Part shown: positions 36,681-48,151 of the stretch, in pieces
Numbering within the stretch: position 1 is the stretch's first letter
How the letters are laid out: each line of letters opens with the position of its first letter
Assembly (NCBI RefSeq): GCF_011174775.1
Contig: NZ_JAANHS010000011.1
Span: 1-64,000, forward strand
Length of the DNA stretch: 64,000 bases
Reading direction: 5' to 3'
Origin: Rhodobacter calidifons
GTDB lineage: Bacteria; Pseudomonadota; Alphaproteobacteria; Rhodobacterales; Rhodobacteraceae
The notes under the pieces: generated by a model
The model's input: the letters and a program-made list of their open reading frames with translations, nothing else
What the model was told of the DNA's origin: nothing
The model's database searches: none
Position numbers and translations under genes: made by a program

Positions 36681-37766
36681 TTGAGCCAGATCGAAACCTT
36701 CTACGAGGTCATGCGACGTCAGGGGATTACCCGGCGCAGCTTCCTGAAATACTGTTCGCTGACCGCCAGCGCCTTGGGCCTTGGCCCCAGCTTCGTGCCG
36801 CAGATCGCCCATGCGATGGAAACGAAGCCGCGCACGCCGGTGATCTGGGTCAATGGCCTCGAATGCACCTGCTGTTCGGAAAGCTTCATCCGGGGCGCCC
36901 ATCCGCTGGCCAGGGATGTGGTCCTGTCGATGATCTCGCTCGACTACTGCCACGTCCTGATGGCCGCCGCAGGCCATGCCGCCGAGGCCGCCATGGAAGA
37001 GGCGATGGAGCAGCACCACGGCAACTACATCCTGGCCGTCGAGGGCAACCCGCCGCTGAACGAGGACAGGATGTTCTGCATCGTCGGCGGCAAGCCCTTC
37101 GTGGAACAGTTGCGCCGGGCGGCCGAAGGGGCGAAGGCGATCATCGCCTGGGGGGCCTGCGCCAGCTATGGCTGCGTGCAGGCGGCCAAGCGCAACCCGA
37201 CGCAGGCCACGCCCGTCCACAAGGTCATCACCGACAAGCCGATCATCAAGATCCCCGGCTGCCCGCCCATCGCCGAGGTGATGACCGGCGTCATCACCTA
37301 CATGCTGACCGTCGACAGGCTTCCCGAACTGGACCGTCAGGGCCGCCCGGCGATGTTCTACGGCCAGCGCATCCACGACAAATGCTATCGCCGCCCGCAT
37401 TTCGACGCGGGCCAGTTCGTCGAGGCCTGGGACGACGACAACGCGCGCAAGGGCTATTGCCTTTACAAGATGGGCTGCAAGGGGCCGACGACCTACAACG
37501 CCTGCTCCACCATCGGCTGGAACGAGGGCGTCAGCTTCCCGATCCAGTCGGGCCACGGCTGCATCGGCTGTTCCGAGGACGGCTTCTGGGATCAGGGCAG
37601 CTTCTACAACCGCCTGACCAACATCAAGCAGTTCGGGGTCGAGGCGAATGCCGATCAGGTCGGCATGGCGGCCGCCGGCGTGGTGAGCGGCGCGGTGGCA
37701 GTGCATGCAGCCATCTCGGCGCTGAAACGGGCGCAGAAGAAAACGCAGGACAAGGTGGAGGGCTGA
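36681..37766 (+). CDS. hupS: Uptake NiFe-hydrogenase small subunit HupS
   Basis: This 361-residue FeS subunit of a periplasm-facing group 1 uptake hydrogenase passes electrons from HupL to HupC. It has a Tat signal (TRRSFLKYC then a hydrophobic stretch to AHAME), the proximal cluster motif [12 protein letters not shown], and a C-terminal hydrophobic anchor ([19 protein letters not shown]). I prefer a TTG start giving [15 protein letters not shown], because GGGAGG lies 8 nt upstream and homologues begin so. A GTG at 36642 would add 13 Arg/Gly-rich residues. Confidence 0.95.
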   Translation: MSQIETFYEVMRRQGITRRSFLKYCSLTASALGLGPSFVPQIAHAMETKPRTPVIWVNGLECTCCSESFIRGAHPLARDVVLSMISLDYCHVLMAAAGHAAEAAMEEAMEQHHGNYILAVEGNPPLNEDRMFCIVGGKPFVEQLRRAAEGAKAIIAWGACASYGCVQAAKRNPTQATPVHKVITDKPIIKIPGCPPIAEVMTGVITYMLTVDRLPELDRQGRPAMFYGQRIHDKCYRRPHFDAGQFVEAWDDDNARKGYCLYKMGCKGPTTYNACSTIGWNEGVSFPIQSGHGCIGCSEDGFWDQGSFYNRLTNIKQFGVEANADQVGMAAAGVVSGAVAVHAAISALKRAQKKTQDKVEG

Positions 37767-37769
37767 GCC

Positions 37770-39563
<1,794 letters not shown>

Positions 39564-39576
39564 GGGAGGGAAAGCG

Positions 39577-40149
39577 ATGACCAAACTTGCCTATGCGATC
39601 ATGCTGACCGTGCTGGCGGGCCCGGCGCTGGCCCACACCGGGGTGGGCGAGGCCAACGGCTTCGTGCACGGGCTGCAACACCCGATCTTCGGGCCGGATC
39701 ACCTTCTGGCGATGCTGGCGGTGGGGCTGTGGTCGGGCTTCGTGCTGCCGCACCGCTTCTGGGCCGGGGCGGCGGCCTTCATGGGGGCGATGGCGGTGGG
39801 CGCGGGCATCGGCTGGGCCGGGATCGACTTTCCGATGGTCGAGACGGTGATCGTCGGGTCGGTCGTGGCCTTCGGTCTGCTGACGCTGGTCGCGCGCCGC
39901 GGCCAGCCGGGCTGGGTGACGGGGGCCTCGCTGGCCGCCATCGCCGCCTTCGCCACCGCCCATGGCCACGCCCATGCGACCGAGGCCACGGGCAATGCCT
40001 TCGCCTATCTGGCGGGCTTCCTGATCTCGACCGCCGCGCTGCATCTGGCCGGTATCGGCATCGCGCGGGCGGTGGCCGCCCGGCCGATCGTGCAGCAGGC
40101 GATGGGGGCGGGGATCGCCCTGTCGGGCCTTCTGATGATGGCGGGCTGA
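39577..40149 (+). CDS. hupE: HupE/UreJ-family nickel permease
   Basis: This 190-residue inner-membrane nickel importer supplies the hydrogenase. It has a cleavable signal (MLTVLAGPALA), the conserved HPIFGPDHLLAMLAVGLW motif with the metal-binding His and Asp, and about six membrane segments. A His-rich HGHAH stretch lies between helices. The start at 39577 has GGGAGGG upstream. It sits between hupL and hupC, where the Rhodobacter capsulatus order (hupSLC) has no gene. Confidence 0.92.
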   Translation: MTKLAYAIMLTVLAGPALAHTGVGEANGFVHGLQHPIFGPDHLLAMLAVGLWSGFVLPHRFWAGAAAFMGAMAVGAGIGWAGIDFPMVETVIVGSVVAFGLLTLVARRGQPGWVTGASLAAIAAFATAHGHAHATEATGNAFAYLAGFLISTAALHLAGIGIARAVAARPIVQQAMGAGIALSGLLMMAG

Positions 40150-40153
40150 CATC

Positions 40154-40895
40154 ATGGCCCCCCCCCTCAGCCCCCGTTCCCGCCCATGACGCGGCCCCCG
40201 AGGACCTGGCTACCGTCAACCGGCAGACCTCGATCTATGTCTATGAGGCGCCTGTGCGCCTGTGGCACTGGATCAACGCCGCGTCGATCCTGGTCCTGAT
40301 CGTCACCGGCTACTTCATCGGCTCGCCGCCGCCCACGATGATCATCGGCGAGGCTTACGAGCAGTTCGTCTTCGGCTACATCCGCTTTGCCCATTTCGCC
40401 GCCGGGCAGGTGCTGCTGATCGCCTTCCTGGGCCGGATCTACTGGGCCATGGTCGGCAACCACCATGCAAGGCAGCTGTTCTACGTCCCGTTCTGGAAGG
40501 CGGACTTCTGGCAGGAGGTGCTGTTCGAGCTGCGCTGGTATCTCTTCCTGGAGAAGGAGCCGAAGAAATATGTCGGCCACAACCCGCTTGCTCAGGTGGC
40601 GATGTTCTTCTTCATCACGCTGGGCGTGACCTTCATGGTCTTCACCGGGTTCGCCCTTTACGCCGAAGGCGCACAGGAAGGCAGCCTGACCCATGATCTG
40701 TTCGGCTGGATGCACGGGCTGACCTGGAACAGCCAGCGGATGCACACCCTGCACCATCCGGGCATGTGGTGGATCGTGATCTTCATGATCATCCACATCT
40801 ATGTCGCGATCCGCGAGGACATCATGAGCCGCCAGTCGATCGTATCCACCATGATCTCGGGCCACCGCACCTTCAAGGACGACCGCGACGACTGA
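40154..40895 (+). CDS. hupC: Hydrogenase b-type cytochrome HupC, 5' end out of frame
   Basis: HupC anchors HupSL and passes electrons to quinone through two haems b. The conserved part starts NRQTSIYVYEAPVRLWHWINAASIL and continues through four membrane helices with His ligands (IRFAHFAAGQV, LHHPGMWWIVIFMIIHIYVAIRED). No ATG, GTG or TTG precedes it in frame. The ATG at 40154 is followed by nine C; with eight C it would read straight into MAPPSAPVPAHDAAPEDLA and then NRQTS. I therefore place the gene start there and treat the C run as a +1 frameshift. A CTG start at about 40206 is the alternative. Confidence 0.75.
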
Positions 40896-41045
40896 ACCTT
40901 GGGGCAGGGGGGCGGCAGCGCTGCGCCGGTCATGGCCGTGGCAGTCAGACATGGCGCGACCTGCCTCGCAGGCGGCTGGCGCCTGATCCCGGCTTCGGCC
41001 CGTCGGAACTGGTCGTTCATCGTCACACCGTCGGTTCCGAGGCAC

Positions 41046-41064
41046 GACTCACGCGGGCCGGGCA
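41046..41064. repeat. 19-bp direct repeat at right edge of hydrogenase island
   Basis: This is identical to 21039-21057 and in the same orientation, and lies 150 bp beyond hupC. The flanks also match (GTTCCGA before, GGCAGA after). The 228-bp gap between hupC and the TerB-like gene holds nothing else recognisable. Confidence 0.7.
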
Positions 41065-41123
41065 CTTTCAGGCAGAGCCATGGATCCTGAGCCTGCGGAG
41101 GCCGGGGTGCAGCCCGACCTGCG

Positions 41124-41540
41124 TCAGACGACCATGTGCCGCACCCTGGCCCCCCACTCGATCGCCGCCGCGTGGAGGCGGTCGATCTTCAGCTCTTCGC
41201 GGACCTCCTCCAGCATGCGGAGCTCGACCTGGGAGTGTCTTCCGTCCGCCGTGACCACGTCGCAGGCCAAGGCATAGGCGGTCTCGTAGAGGCGCTCCGG
41301 CAGGGCCTCGCGGATCAGGCCGAAGAGGGCGTCCAACCCGTCTTCCTCTTCGAACAGGTCGAAGACGATGCGGCTGACGCGGCGGATGCGGTCCGGGTCG
41401 TAGGTGGCGAAGACGGGCATGTGATTGACAATGCGGGTGATCGCGACAAGCTCGGCCGTGCGCACGTTTTCGTCCGAGGCGGAGGTGGCGACCATGACGG
41501 CGACAAGCGCGTCCTGGGGGGACATGGCGGATTCGGGCAT
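41124..41540 (-). CDS. TerB-family tellurite-resistance-like protein
   Basis: This 138-residue, mostly helical, acidic protein is of the TerB/DjlA-N type, with the family-like opening MSPQDALVAVMVATSASDENVRTAELVAI and a later DVVTADGRHSQVELRML repeat-like segment. TerB proteins bind metal and are linked to stress and envelope functions, but their biochemistry is unclear. No other ter genes are near. GAGGAG precedes the ATG. It is divergent from lysS. Confidence 0.8.
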   Translation of the reverse strand: MPESAMSPQDALVAVMVATSASDENVRTAELVAITRIVNHMPVFATYDPDRIRRVSRIVFDLFEEEDGLDALFGLIREALPERLYETAYALACDVVTADGRHSQVELRMLEEVREELKIDRLHAAAIEWGARVRHMVV

Positions 41541-41649
41541 GGTCGGCTCCTCTATGCGTCGGGCGGCAGATTATTGACGCGGCGCGGGGGGGGCAATAGA
41601 GGACGGGGGTCCCGGGGACTGGCCCCGGGCCCGTTTCAGGAGAGATGCG

Positions 41650-43230
41650 ATGACTGCGTTGCGCGATGCGGCGATGAATTCGAAGGCCTGGCCGTTCGAA
41701 GAGGCGCGCGCGGTGCTGAAACGGTACGAGAAGAAGGCCCCGGAAAAGGGCTATGTGCTGTTCGAGACGGGCTATGGGCCCTCGGGTCTGCCGCATATCG
41801 GGACCTTCGGGGAAGTGGCGCGGACGACGATGATCCGGCGGGCCTTCGAGGTCATCAGCGACATTCCGACGCGGCTGATCTGCTTTTCCGACGACGTGGA
41901 CGGGATGCGGAAGGTGCCGGAGAACGTCCCGAACCAGGAGATGCTGCGGCAGCACATGCAGAAGCCGTTGACGAGCGTGCCGGACCCCTATGGCGAGTTC
42001 GAGAGTTTCGGGCACCACAACAACGCGATGTTGCGGCGGTTCCTGGACACGTTCGGGTTCGAGTATGAATTCATCTCGGCCACCGAGTTCTACAGGTCGG
42101 GCCGGTTCGACGACACGCTGCGGCTGGCGGCGGAACGCTATGACCGGATCATGGCGATCATGCTGGCGTCCCTGCGCGAGGAGCGGCAGCAGACCTATTC
42201 CTGCTTCCTGCCGATCCATCCCGAAACGGGGCGGGTGCTGTATGTGCCGATGAAGGAGGTCAATGCGAAGGACGCGACGATCACCTTCGACGACGAGGAC
42301 GGGCGGGAGTGGACGCTGCCGGTCACGGGCGGACATGTGAAGTTGCAGTGGAAGCCGGATTTCGGCGCGCGCTGGGCGGCGCTGGGCGTGGACTTCGAGA
42401 TGTACGGGAAGGACCACTCCACCAACACGCCGATCTACGACGGGATCTGCGAGGTGCTGGGGGGTAGGGCGCCGAACCACATGACGTATGAGCTGTTCCT
42501 CGATGACCAGGGGCAGAAGATCTCGAAGTCGAAGGGCAACGGGCTGACCATCGACGAATGGCTGACCTATGCGGCGACGGAGAGCCTGTCGTATTTCATG
42601 TACCAGAAACCCAGGACGGCCAAGCGGCTGTGGTGGGACGTGATCCCGCGGGCGGTGGACGAGTATCACCAGCAGCTGAAGGCCTTTCCGGCGCAGACCC
42701 TGGACCAGCAGGTGAACAACCCGGTCTGGCACATCCACAACGGCAAGCCGCCGGCGTCGAAGATGGTGGTCAGCTTCGGGATGCTGCTGAATCTGGCCTC
42801 GGTCGCGGCGGCGAAGGATGCGGCGGGACTGTGGAAGTTCATCCGGCGCTATGCACCCGAGGCTTCGCCCGAGACGCACCCCGATCTGGATGCGGCGGCG
42901 GGCTTTGCGGTGCGCTATTTCGCGGACAAGATCGCGCCGACGCGGGTGTTCCGGCTGCCGGACGACCGCGAGCGGGCGGCGATGGAGGATCTGGTCGCGC
43001 GGCTGAAGGCCTGGGACGGGGGGCTGGACGACGAGGCCTTGCAGTCGATGGTCTTTGCGGTGGGCAAGGAACATGGGTTCGAGCCGCTGCGCGACTGGTT
43101 CAAGGCGCTGTACGAGGTGCTGCTCGGCGCCTCGGAGGGCCCGCGATTTGGCGGGTTCATCGCGCTGTACGGGGTCGAGGAGACGGTGACGCTGATCGAG
43201 CGGGCGCTGCGGGGCGAGCTGATCGCCTGA
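41650..43230 (+). CDS. lysK: Class I lysyl-tRNA synthetase
   Basis: This 526-residue enzyme attaches lysine to tRNA-Lys. It is the class I (Rossmann) form, shown by the HIGH-type motif [10 protein letters not shown] and the KMSKS-type motif KISKSKGNG. This form is common in archaea and spirochaetes and present in some alphaproteobacteria in place of the class II enzyme. AGGAGAG precedes the ATG at 41650. A GC-rich hairpin at about 41612-41628 lies before it. It ends in front of a two-hairpin repeat. Confidence 0.95.
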   Translation: MTALRDAAMNSKAWPFEEARAVLKRYEKKAPEKGYVLFETGYGPSGLPHIGTFGEVARTTMIRRAFEVISDIPTRLICFSDDVDGMRKVPENVPNQEMLRQHMQKPLTSVPDPYGEFESFGHHNNAMLRRFLDTFGFEYEFISATEFYRSGRFDDTLRLAAERYDRIMAIMLASLREERQQTYSCFLPIHPETGRVLYVPMKEVNAKDATITFDDEDGREWTLPVTGGHVKLQWKPDFGARWAALGVDFEMYGKDHSTNTPIYDGICEVLGGRAPNHMTYELFLDDQGQKISKSKGNGLTIDEWLTYAATESLSYFMYQKPRTAKRLWWDVIPRAVDEYHQQLKAFPAQTLDQQVNNPVWHIHNGKPPASKMVVSFGMLLNLASVAAAKDAAGLWKFIRRYAPEASPETHPDLDAAAGFAVRYFADKIAPTRVFRLPDDRERAAMEDLVARLKAWDGGLDDEALQSMVFAVGKEHGFEPLRDWFKALYEVLLGASEGPRFGGFIALYGVEETVTLIERALRGELIA

Positions 43231-43573
43231 CCCGCGCGCGGCGCCGGTTTCCATGCGGAAACCGGCCCGAAATCCGCATGGATTTCGGCGCCCGGTGACA
43301 GGCCTGGTCCCTTCGGGTGGTGGCAGCGCACACGCGGCGAAAGGCGGAAGGGGGTGCGGTCTGGCCGGGCGCTTCGGGCGCGGAGAAGGCTTTGCTGGAA
43401 GGCGACGGGACCATCCTGCGGGCCAGGTGCCGCCACGGCTGCCGCGTGCGCGTCTGACGGACTGGCGCTTCATGCGCGAGGACCTGTGCCTGCGTCTGTT
43501 TGGCGCGTCGCAAACCCTGATGCTGGGCGCCGGGGGATCCGACCGGACCGGGCGACCGGACCCGGGATCCCTC
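43231..43573. other. Intergenic region between convergent lysK and CHAD genes
   Basis: These 343 bp hold the two-hairpin repeat at 43244-43288. Beyond it, short open frames exist on both strands but none has a ribosome binding site or family resemblance. A GC-rich inverted stretch with GGATCC and GGGATCC near 43536-43570, followed by TCTT, could be a terminator. Otherwise I see nothing. Confidence 0.4.
43244..43288. repeat. Hairpin-module element, two-hairpin copy
   Basis: The first hairpin is at 43244-43265 (CCGGTTTCC/GGAAACCGG) and the second at 43267-43288 (CCGAAATCC/GGATTTCGG). It begins 14 nt after the lysK stop. It shares the CCGG-ended first arm and the CCGA-T-rich second arm with the three-hairpin copies but lacks module B. 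Confidence 0.7.
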
Positions 43574-44443
43574 TTATGCGTTTTCGCGCCAGATCCGGCG
43601 CCAGTCGGTCCAGATGCGGGCGATCGCTTCGGGATCTCCGGCGAACAGTCGCGCCGACAGGGGAAATGCCCTGGCCTCGATCTCGGCCTGTGCGGCGTCG
43701 AGGCGCCGGGCAAGCATCTGCCGGGTCAAGTCGGGCACCTGCGCATCGGGCAGGGCCGCGACATGCGCCCGGAGGACGGCGAGGTCGTGATGGTCGCCGA
43801 GCATCTCGCCCAGCCGGTCGGCGCTGGCGACGAGGGGGGCGAACAGGTCGGGCCAGACCGGCGCAAAGAGGCGGGACTGATACCAGAAGTCCTTGGCGCG
43901 CTTGCGCCAGTCGTGGAAGGCTTCGTCCAGATGCGGGCTGCGCCGGGCGGCCCGTGCGGTGCGCAGGGCCTTTGCCCGGGTGTCGGCCAACCCCGCGCGG
44001 AGAATTCGGGTATCCTTGCCCGAAAGCGACCAGCCCTGAACCTTGTCGAGCACAGAGATCAGCCGCTCGCGAAGCGCGCCCACAGGCTCGGCAACCAGGT
44101 CCGGGCCGGGTAAGGCAAGGACAGAGTAAAGGCCCTGCATCGGTTCGGGACGGTCGGGAAACAGGCGGTCGAGAGTTGCAAGGCGGACGGCCGCATCGCG
44201 ACGGGCGGACAGGGCCAGGCCGACCTCGCGCAGGGTCTGGTTGGCGGCCGGTTGTTCTGCCAGCCCGCTCCGCACCAGCCGCAAGAGCGCGCGGGTCTTC
44301 TTGAGGTTCTTGCGGATGCCGTGCACCGCCCGGGGTGCATCGATCTGGTCAAGCCGAGCCAGGGCGCTGGCGAGTTCCTCGGTGGCGATCCGGCGCAGGC
44401 TGGCGGTCAGGTCGGTGTCGGCAAGATCGAAGGCGTAGGTCAC
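43574..44443 (-). CDS. CHAD domain protein
   Basis: This 289-residue all-helical protein is made of conserved His/Arg-rich helices typical of CHAD domains (HGIRKNLKKTRALLRLV, FHDWRKRAKDFWYQSRLF, MLGDHHDLAVLRAHV). CHAD domains are known to bind polyphosphate. I start it at a GTG (residues MTYAFDLADTD) at 44443, because AGGAG lies about 10 nt upstream. No polyphosphate kinase or CYTH partner is adjacent. Confidence 0.87.
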   Translation of the reverse strand: MTYAFDLADTDLTASLRRIATEELASALARLDQIDAPRAVHGIRKNLKKTRALLRLVRSGLAEQPAANQTLREVGLALSARRDAAVRLATLDRLFPDRPEPMQGLYSVLALPGPDLVAEPVGALRERLISVLDKVQGWSLSGKDTRILRAGLADTRAKALRTARAARRSPHLDEAFHDWRKRAKDFWYQSRLFAPVWPDLFAPLVASADRLGEMLGDHHDLAVLRAHVAALPDAQVPDLTRQMLARRLDAAQAEIEARAFPLSARLFAGDPEAIARIWTDWRRIWRENA

Positions 44444-44563
44444 GGTCTGCGCTTCTCCTGTCCTGGCTGTCAGTCTGGCGATGGTGCGCGCGCGCGTAAA
44501 GAGGCCTTGGCAAGCCCGAAGCACGCCCTAGGTTTCGGTGCAGGTCCAGCCGGAGGGCTTGCC

Positions 44564-44965
44564 ATGCGCCTTGCCTTGACTGTCATCGTGACGTCCGTCG
44601 TGCTTTCCCTGCCGCTCGCCGCCCAGGAAGCGCCGATCGAGAACACCATCCGCAGCCAGATCGAGGCCTTCCTTGCCGACGATTTCGCCCGGGCCTTCAC
44701 CTTTGCAAGCCCCAACATCAAGCGGCTGTTCGGCACGCCCGAGAATTTCGGGGCGATGGTCAAGCAGGGCTATCCGATGGTCTACCGGCCCGCAGAGGTG
44801 CAGATGCAGGAGCTGCGCGAGATTGCGGGCAACCTGTGGCAGCGGGTCAGGATCACCGATCAGGCGGGCAAGGGCTGGTATCTCGACTACATGATGGTCG
44901 AAACGCCCGAAGGCTGGCAGATCAACGCGGTCCAGCTTCTGCCCGCGCCCGACGTGGGCGTCTAG
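44564..44965 (+). CDS. DUF4864 secreted protein
   Basis: This 133-residue protein has a signal peptide (LALTVIVTSVVLSLPLAAQEA) and matches the DUF4864 pattern (IRSQIEAFLADDFARAFTFASPNIKRLFGTPENFGAMVKQGYP; quoted only as key words, with the SPNIK and GYPMVYRP parts most typical). The function is unknown; the fold is probably NTF2-like. It is divergent from the CHAD gene. Confidence 0.8.
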   Translation: MRLALTVIVTSVVLSLPLAAQEAPIENTIRSQIEAFLADDFARAFTFASPNIKRLFGTPENFGAMVKQGYPMVYRPAEVQMQELREIAGNLWQRVRITDQAGKGWYLDYMMVETPEGWQINAVQLLPAPDVGV

Positions 44966-45185
44966 ACAAGGGTCCCCGGGCAACGCTGCATCCTCCTTGC
45001 CTCCGGCCAACCGGGCAGGGCGCGGCCCCACCCTGTTCCGTTGCGTCCGGACGAAAGGTGCCGCGCGCTGAACTGAGCGGCGGTTAAGGCTTGCTTGCTA
45101 CCCCCTTCACCCCATGGCGGCGCGGTTTGTCGGGATGTCCTGACGCATCGCGTGTGGCAGAGGCGCGAAGCGAGGGTAATCGAAG

Positions 45186-47474
45186 ATGAACAAGGCTATC
45201 ACTGACGGGCTGGTCCTGATGCCGCCGCCGTTCTCGGCAGGCTTGAACCTCTGGTCGCGCGAGGACGGGACGCCCGGTTCGGGGTCGTATCAGGGCCAGC
45301 CGAACGCGGCGCTGGTGACGAACGACCAGGACTTCGGCGGCTGTCTGGAATTGCAGAAGACCGAGGCCACCCAGAAGCTGCGCAGTTTCGCGCAGACGCC
45401 GATCCAGCCGGGGCTGTATCTGCGGGTGACGGCGCGGGTGAAGGCGGTCTCGGGCAACCTGCCTGCGGTCCGAATTGCAGCCTGGGCGGGCGACGTGAAC
45501 GGGCAGAACGTGGCCGGCGTGCCGCAGGTCGGGCCTTCGGTGACGCTGACCACCTATGGCGAGGTGGTGACGGTCAGCGCGATCATCTCTCCAGCCAACC
45601 GCACCGGCGTGGACCTGCCCTGGTCCCTTCAGACGGTCTATGCCCATGTGGGCCTGGACCTGACCGGGGCCAATGGCGGGGTGGTGCGGATCGACGACAT
45701 CGAGGTCGAGGATGTGACCAACGTCTTCATCCGCAAGCTGATGGACTGGGTGGATGTCCGCGATTTCGGCGCGCTGGGCAACGGGACGACGAACGACGCG
45801 CCCGCCTTCCTGGCCGCAGATGCCGCGGCCGCGGGGCGCGAGATCCTCGTGCCCTCGGGCGTGTTCCGCCTGACGCAGGACGTCACGATCAACAGCCGCA
45901 TCCGGTTCGAGGGCACGCTGTCGATGCCCGCGAACCGCAAGCTGACGCTGACGCGGAACTATGACCTGGACACCTACGGCCAGGCCTTCGGGTCCGAGCT
46001 GGAGGGGTTCAAGCGCGCACTTCAGGCGCTGTTCTTCTTCACTGATTATGTCACGCTGGATCTGTCGGGCCGCCGGGTGGAGATCCCCGAGCCGATCAAC
46101 GTCGCGGCCCTGGCCGGGATCACCAGCTTCACCAGCCGCCGGGTGGTGCGGAACGGGTCGCTGAACGCAGTGTCGGGGCCGGCCTGGGAGACCGAAGTGG
46201 TGACCTCGGTCGCCACTTATTCGGCCGCGCAGAACACGACGCTGACCAATGTCGCCAATGTAGCCAACATCCCGGTGGGGGCGCTGGTCGAGGGCACCGG
46301 CGTCGGGCGCGAGGTCTATGTCACGGCAAGGAACGTCGGCGCGGGCACGCTGACGATCAGCCAGCCGCTCTACGCCGCCGTGGGCACGCGGACCTATACT
46401 TTCCGCCGGTTCAAGTACATGCTCGACTTCTCGGGCTTCGACCTGATGTCGCGGTTCGAGCTGGAGGACATCGAGTTCAACTGCCTGGGCGTCGGGTCGG
46501 GCGTCCTTCTGCCGATGTCGGGGTCTACCCAGCGTTTCATGTCCTGCACCTTCAACCGCCCGAAGGACCGGGGGATCAGCTCTGCCGGGACAGGCTGCCA
46601 GGGGATGTTCGTCGACATGTGCCAGTTCCTGTCGAACGAACAGTCGGTGCCGGCGGTGGACCGCACCACCATCGCGATGAACGTGCAGGCCAACGACACC
46701 AAACTGCGCAACAACCGGATCGTGCGCTTTGCGCATTTCGCAATCATCAACGGGACCGGCCACCTGATCCACGCCAATCACTTCTTCCAGGGCGACAACA
46801 CGACGGCGGGCGTGCGCCGGGCCGGGCTGGTCTTTACCCAGACCAACGTCTCGACCGTGGTGACCGGCAACTACATCGACAACTGCTTCATCGAATGGGG
46901 CAACGAACACGACTCGGAGCCCGAGGAGAACGGCGAGTTCTCGTTCGGCGGGCTGAACATCGTCGGCAACGTGTTCATCTCGTCCTCGACTTCGACGGCC
47001 TTCCGCTGGATCGTGATCAAACCCTACGGTCCGGGGCATTTCCTGTCGGGCTTCACGCTGTCGGCCAACAGTTTCCGCAGCTTCGGCGTGGTGATCGACC
47101 GGGTGGAGATGGTGGACACCACCTTCGCGACGCTGGATTTCACCCGCTCGCGCAATGTGCGGGTGGAGGGGAACAGCTTCAACAACGTCAGCCAGTGGAT
47201 CATCAACCCGGTCCAGGTGACCCACACGCAGAACACCGCGGCCGAGACCTGGAACGTCAGCGCGGGTGGCTTCGTGCCCTTTGGCGGGCGCATCCGCCAG
47301 GTGCAGTCGGTGGCGCCGGAAGGGATGATCACCAACGTGTCGAATGCCCCGCGCCATGTCTTCCCCTATGCGGTGCCGGGAACCGGCGCGGGCGGGAACC
47401 AGGCGCAGATCCGCTGGGGCGAGGCGGTGAAGGGCAAGGCGCTGGTGACGATGCGCATGGACGTGCCGGCCTGA
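45186..47474 (+). CDS. Beta-helix spike-like protein, pectate-lyase/GH28-related (GTA GhsB-like)
   Basis: This 762-residue protein has an N-terminal beta-sandwich (about residues 15-180, LNLWSREDGTPG) resembling a carbohydrate-binding or capsid-attachment domain. The pectate-lyase_3 start VDVRDFGALGNGTTNDAPAF follows at about residue 190. A long right-handed beta-helix then runs to a C-terminal beta-rich tail (QIRWGEAVKGKALV). There is no signal peptide. From memory, its opening resembles GhsB, the head spike of the Rhodobacter capsulatus gene transfer agent. GTA head spikes bind the recipient capsule, and some such genes lie away from the main GTA cluster. No other phage or GTA genes are here. 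A polysaccharide-degrading enzyme is the alternative. Confidence 0.6.
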   Translation: MNKAITDGLVLMPPPFSAGLNLWSREDGTPGSGSYQGQPNAALVTNDQDFGGCLELQKTEATQKLRSFAQTPIQPGLYLRVTARVKAVSGNLPAVRIAAWAGDVNGQNVAGVPQVGPSVTLTTYGEVVTVSAIISPANRTGVDLPWSLQTVYAHVGLDLTGANGGVVRIDDIEVEDVTNVFIRKLMDWVDVRDFGALGNGTTNDAPAFLAADAAAAGREILVPSGVFRLTQDVTINSRIRFEGTLSMPANRKLTLTRNYDLDTYGQAFGSELEGFKRALQALFFFTDYVTLDLSGRRVEIPEPINVAALAGITSFTSRRVVRNGSLNAVSGPAWETEVVTSVATYSAAQNTTLTNVANVANIPVGALVEGTGVGREVYVTARNVGAGTLTISQPLYAAVGTRTYTFRRFKYMLDFSGFDLMSRFELEDIEFNCLGVGSGVLLPMSGSTQRFMSCTFNRPKDRGISSAGTGCQGMFVDMCQFLSNEQSVPAVDRTTIAMNVQANDTKLRNNRIVRFAHFAIINGTGHLIHANHFFQGDNTTAGVRRAGLVFTQTNVSTVVTGNYIDNCFIEWGNEHDSEPEENGEFSFGGLNIVGNVFISSSTSTAFRWIVIKPYGPGHFLSGFTLSANSFRSFGVVIDRVEMVDTTFATLDFTRSRNVRVEGNSFNNVSQWIINPVQVTHTQNTAAETWNVSAGGFVPFGGRIRQVQSVAPEGMITNVSNAPRHVFPYAVPGTGAGGNQAQIRWGEAVKGKALVTMRMDVPA

Positions 47475-47484
47475 CGCCCGGGGG

Positions 47485-47528
47485 CCGGAATTCGACCGAA
47501 TTCCGGGACGATTTCCGAACGGAAATCG
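47485..47528. repeat. Hairpin-module element, two-hairpin copy
   Basis: Hairpins are at 47485-47506 (CCGGAATTCG/CGAATTCCGG) and 47509-47528 (CGATTTCC/GGAAATCG). It starts 11 nt after the beta-helix gene and precedes a terminator. Confidence 0.75.
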
Positions 47529-47530
47529 GG

Positions 47531-47555
47531 GGCGGTCCTGCAGGGCCGCCCTTTT
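47531..47555 (+). terminator. Rho-independent terminator of the beta-helix gene
   Basis: GGCGGTCCTGCAGGGCCGCC forms a continuous stem-loop and is followed by CTTTTGC on the plus strand. It lies directly before the stop codon of the convergent PNPOx-like gene. Confidence 0.7.
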
Positions 47556-47556
47556 G

Positions 47557-48048
47557 CTACAGATCCTCGGGCGCGATGTGGAAGGCGCGGGCGAAACCGC
47601 CGTTCAGCAGCGCCGACACCGGCTGGAACCGGACGAAGGCAAAGTCGGGCAGGTCGATGTAGACGCGCGCCTTTGGCGACCTTTCCAGCCAGCGGTCGCG
47701 CAGAGCGGGGCGGGCCGGGTCGTCCTGGGGTACGAAGGCGGCGCGGGCGCGGATCATCAGGCGGGGATGGCTCAGGGGATCGCCACGCTCGCCCACCTCA
47801 CCCAGCATCAGCGCGCAGTCGGGCCGGTCCCGCAAGGCGCGGAAATGCGGCGCAAGGCCCGAGACCAGCGTCAGGAGCCCGGCCTCCGGGTCGCGGGCAA
47901 AGGCGATGCGGCTGATGCCCGGAGTGCCGGTGTCCGGGTCGCTCCAGGCCAGGGCGGCATGTCCAAGGGCCAGGAGGTCCTTCGCCAGGCGGCGGGCGTC
48001 GTCGTCGGCGGGGCGGACCGGATCTTTTGGAGGGATGTTCGGGGTCAT
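47557..48048 (-). CDS. Pyridoxamine 5'-phosphate oxidase-like FMN-binding protein
   Basis: This protein of about 163 residues is of the split-barrel flavin-binding type (HALAWSDPDTGTPGISRIAF, LTLVSGLAPHFRALRDRPDCALMLGE, GDPLSHPRL). Relatives include HugZ haem-utilisation and general stress proteins. True PdxH is unlikely because its substrate motifs are absent. The start is unsure: I use the ATG at 48048 by analogy with relatives that begin just before PVRPADDDAR. An ATG at 48099 with AGGGGA close upstream would add 17 residues and extend almost to the divergent SulP gene. Confidence 0.75.
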   Translation of the reverse strand: MTPNIPPKDPVRPADDDARRLAKDLLALGHAALAWSDPDTGTPGISRIAFARDPEAGLLTLVSGLAPHFRALRDRPDCALMLGEVGERGDPLSHPRLMIRARAAFVPQDDPARPALRDRWLERSPKARVYIDLPDFAFVRFQPVSALLNGGFARAFHIAPEDL

Positions 48049-48151
48049 CTGATCTGCTGCGGTTGACAGGACGGTTGGCGAGGAGTCTTCTGACGGCATT
48101 TCCCCTCGCTTGCCAGCGATTACTGGCCGGATCCCTGGTTTGGACAAGACG

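Noticed and set aside
41580-41600. A G8 run before lysK as another frameshift site
   Set aside because: It is intergenic, between the divergent terB-like gene and lysK, and disrupts no coding frame.
43253-43573. A short plus-strand gene after lysK
   Set aside because: The frame runs into the antisense of the CHAD gene, has no ribosome binding site and resembles no family.
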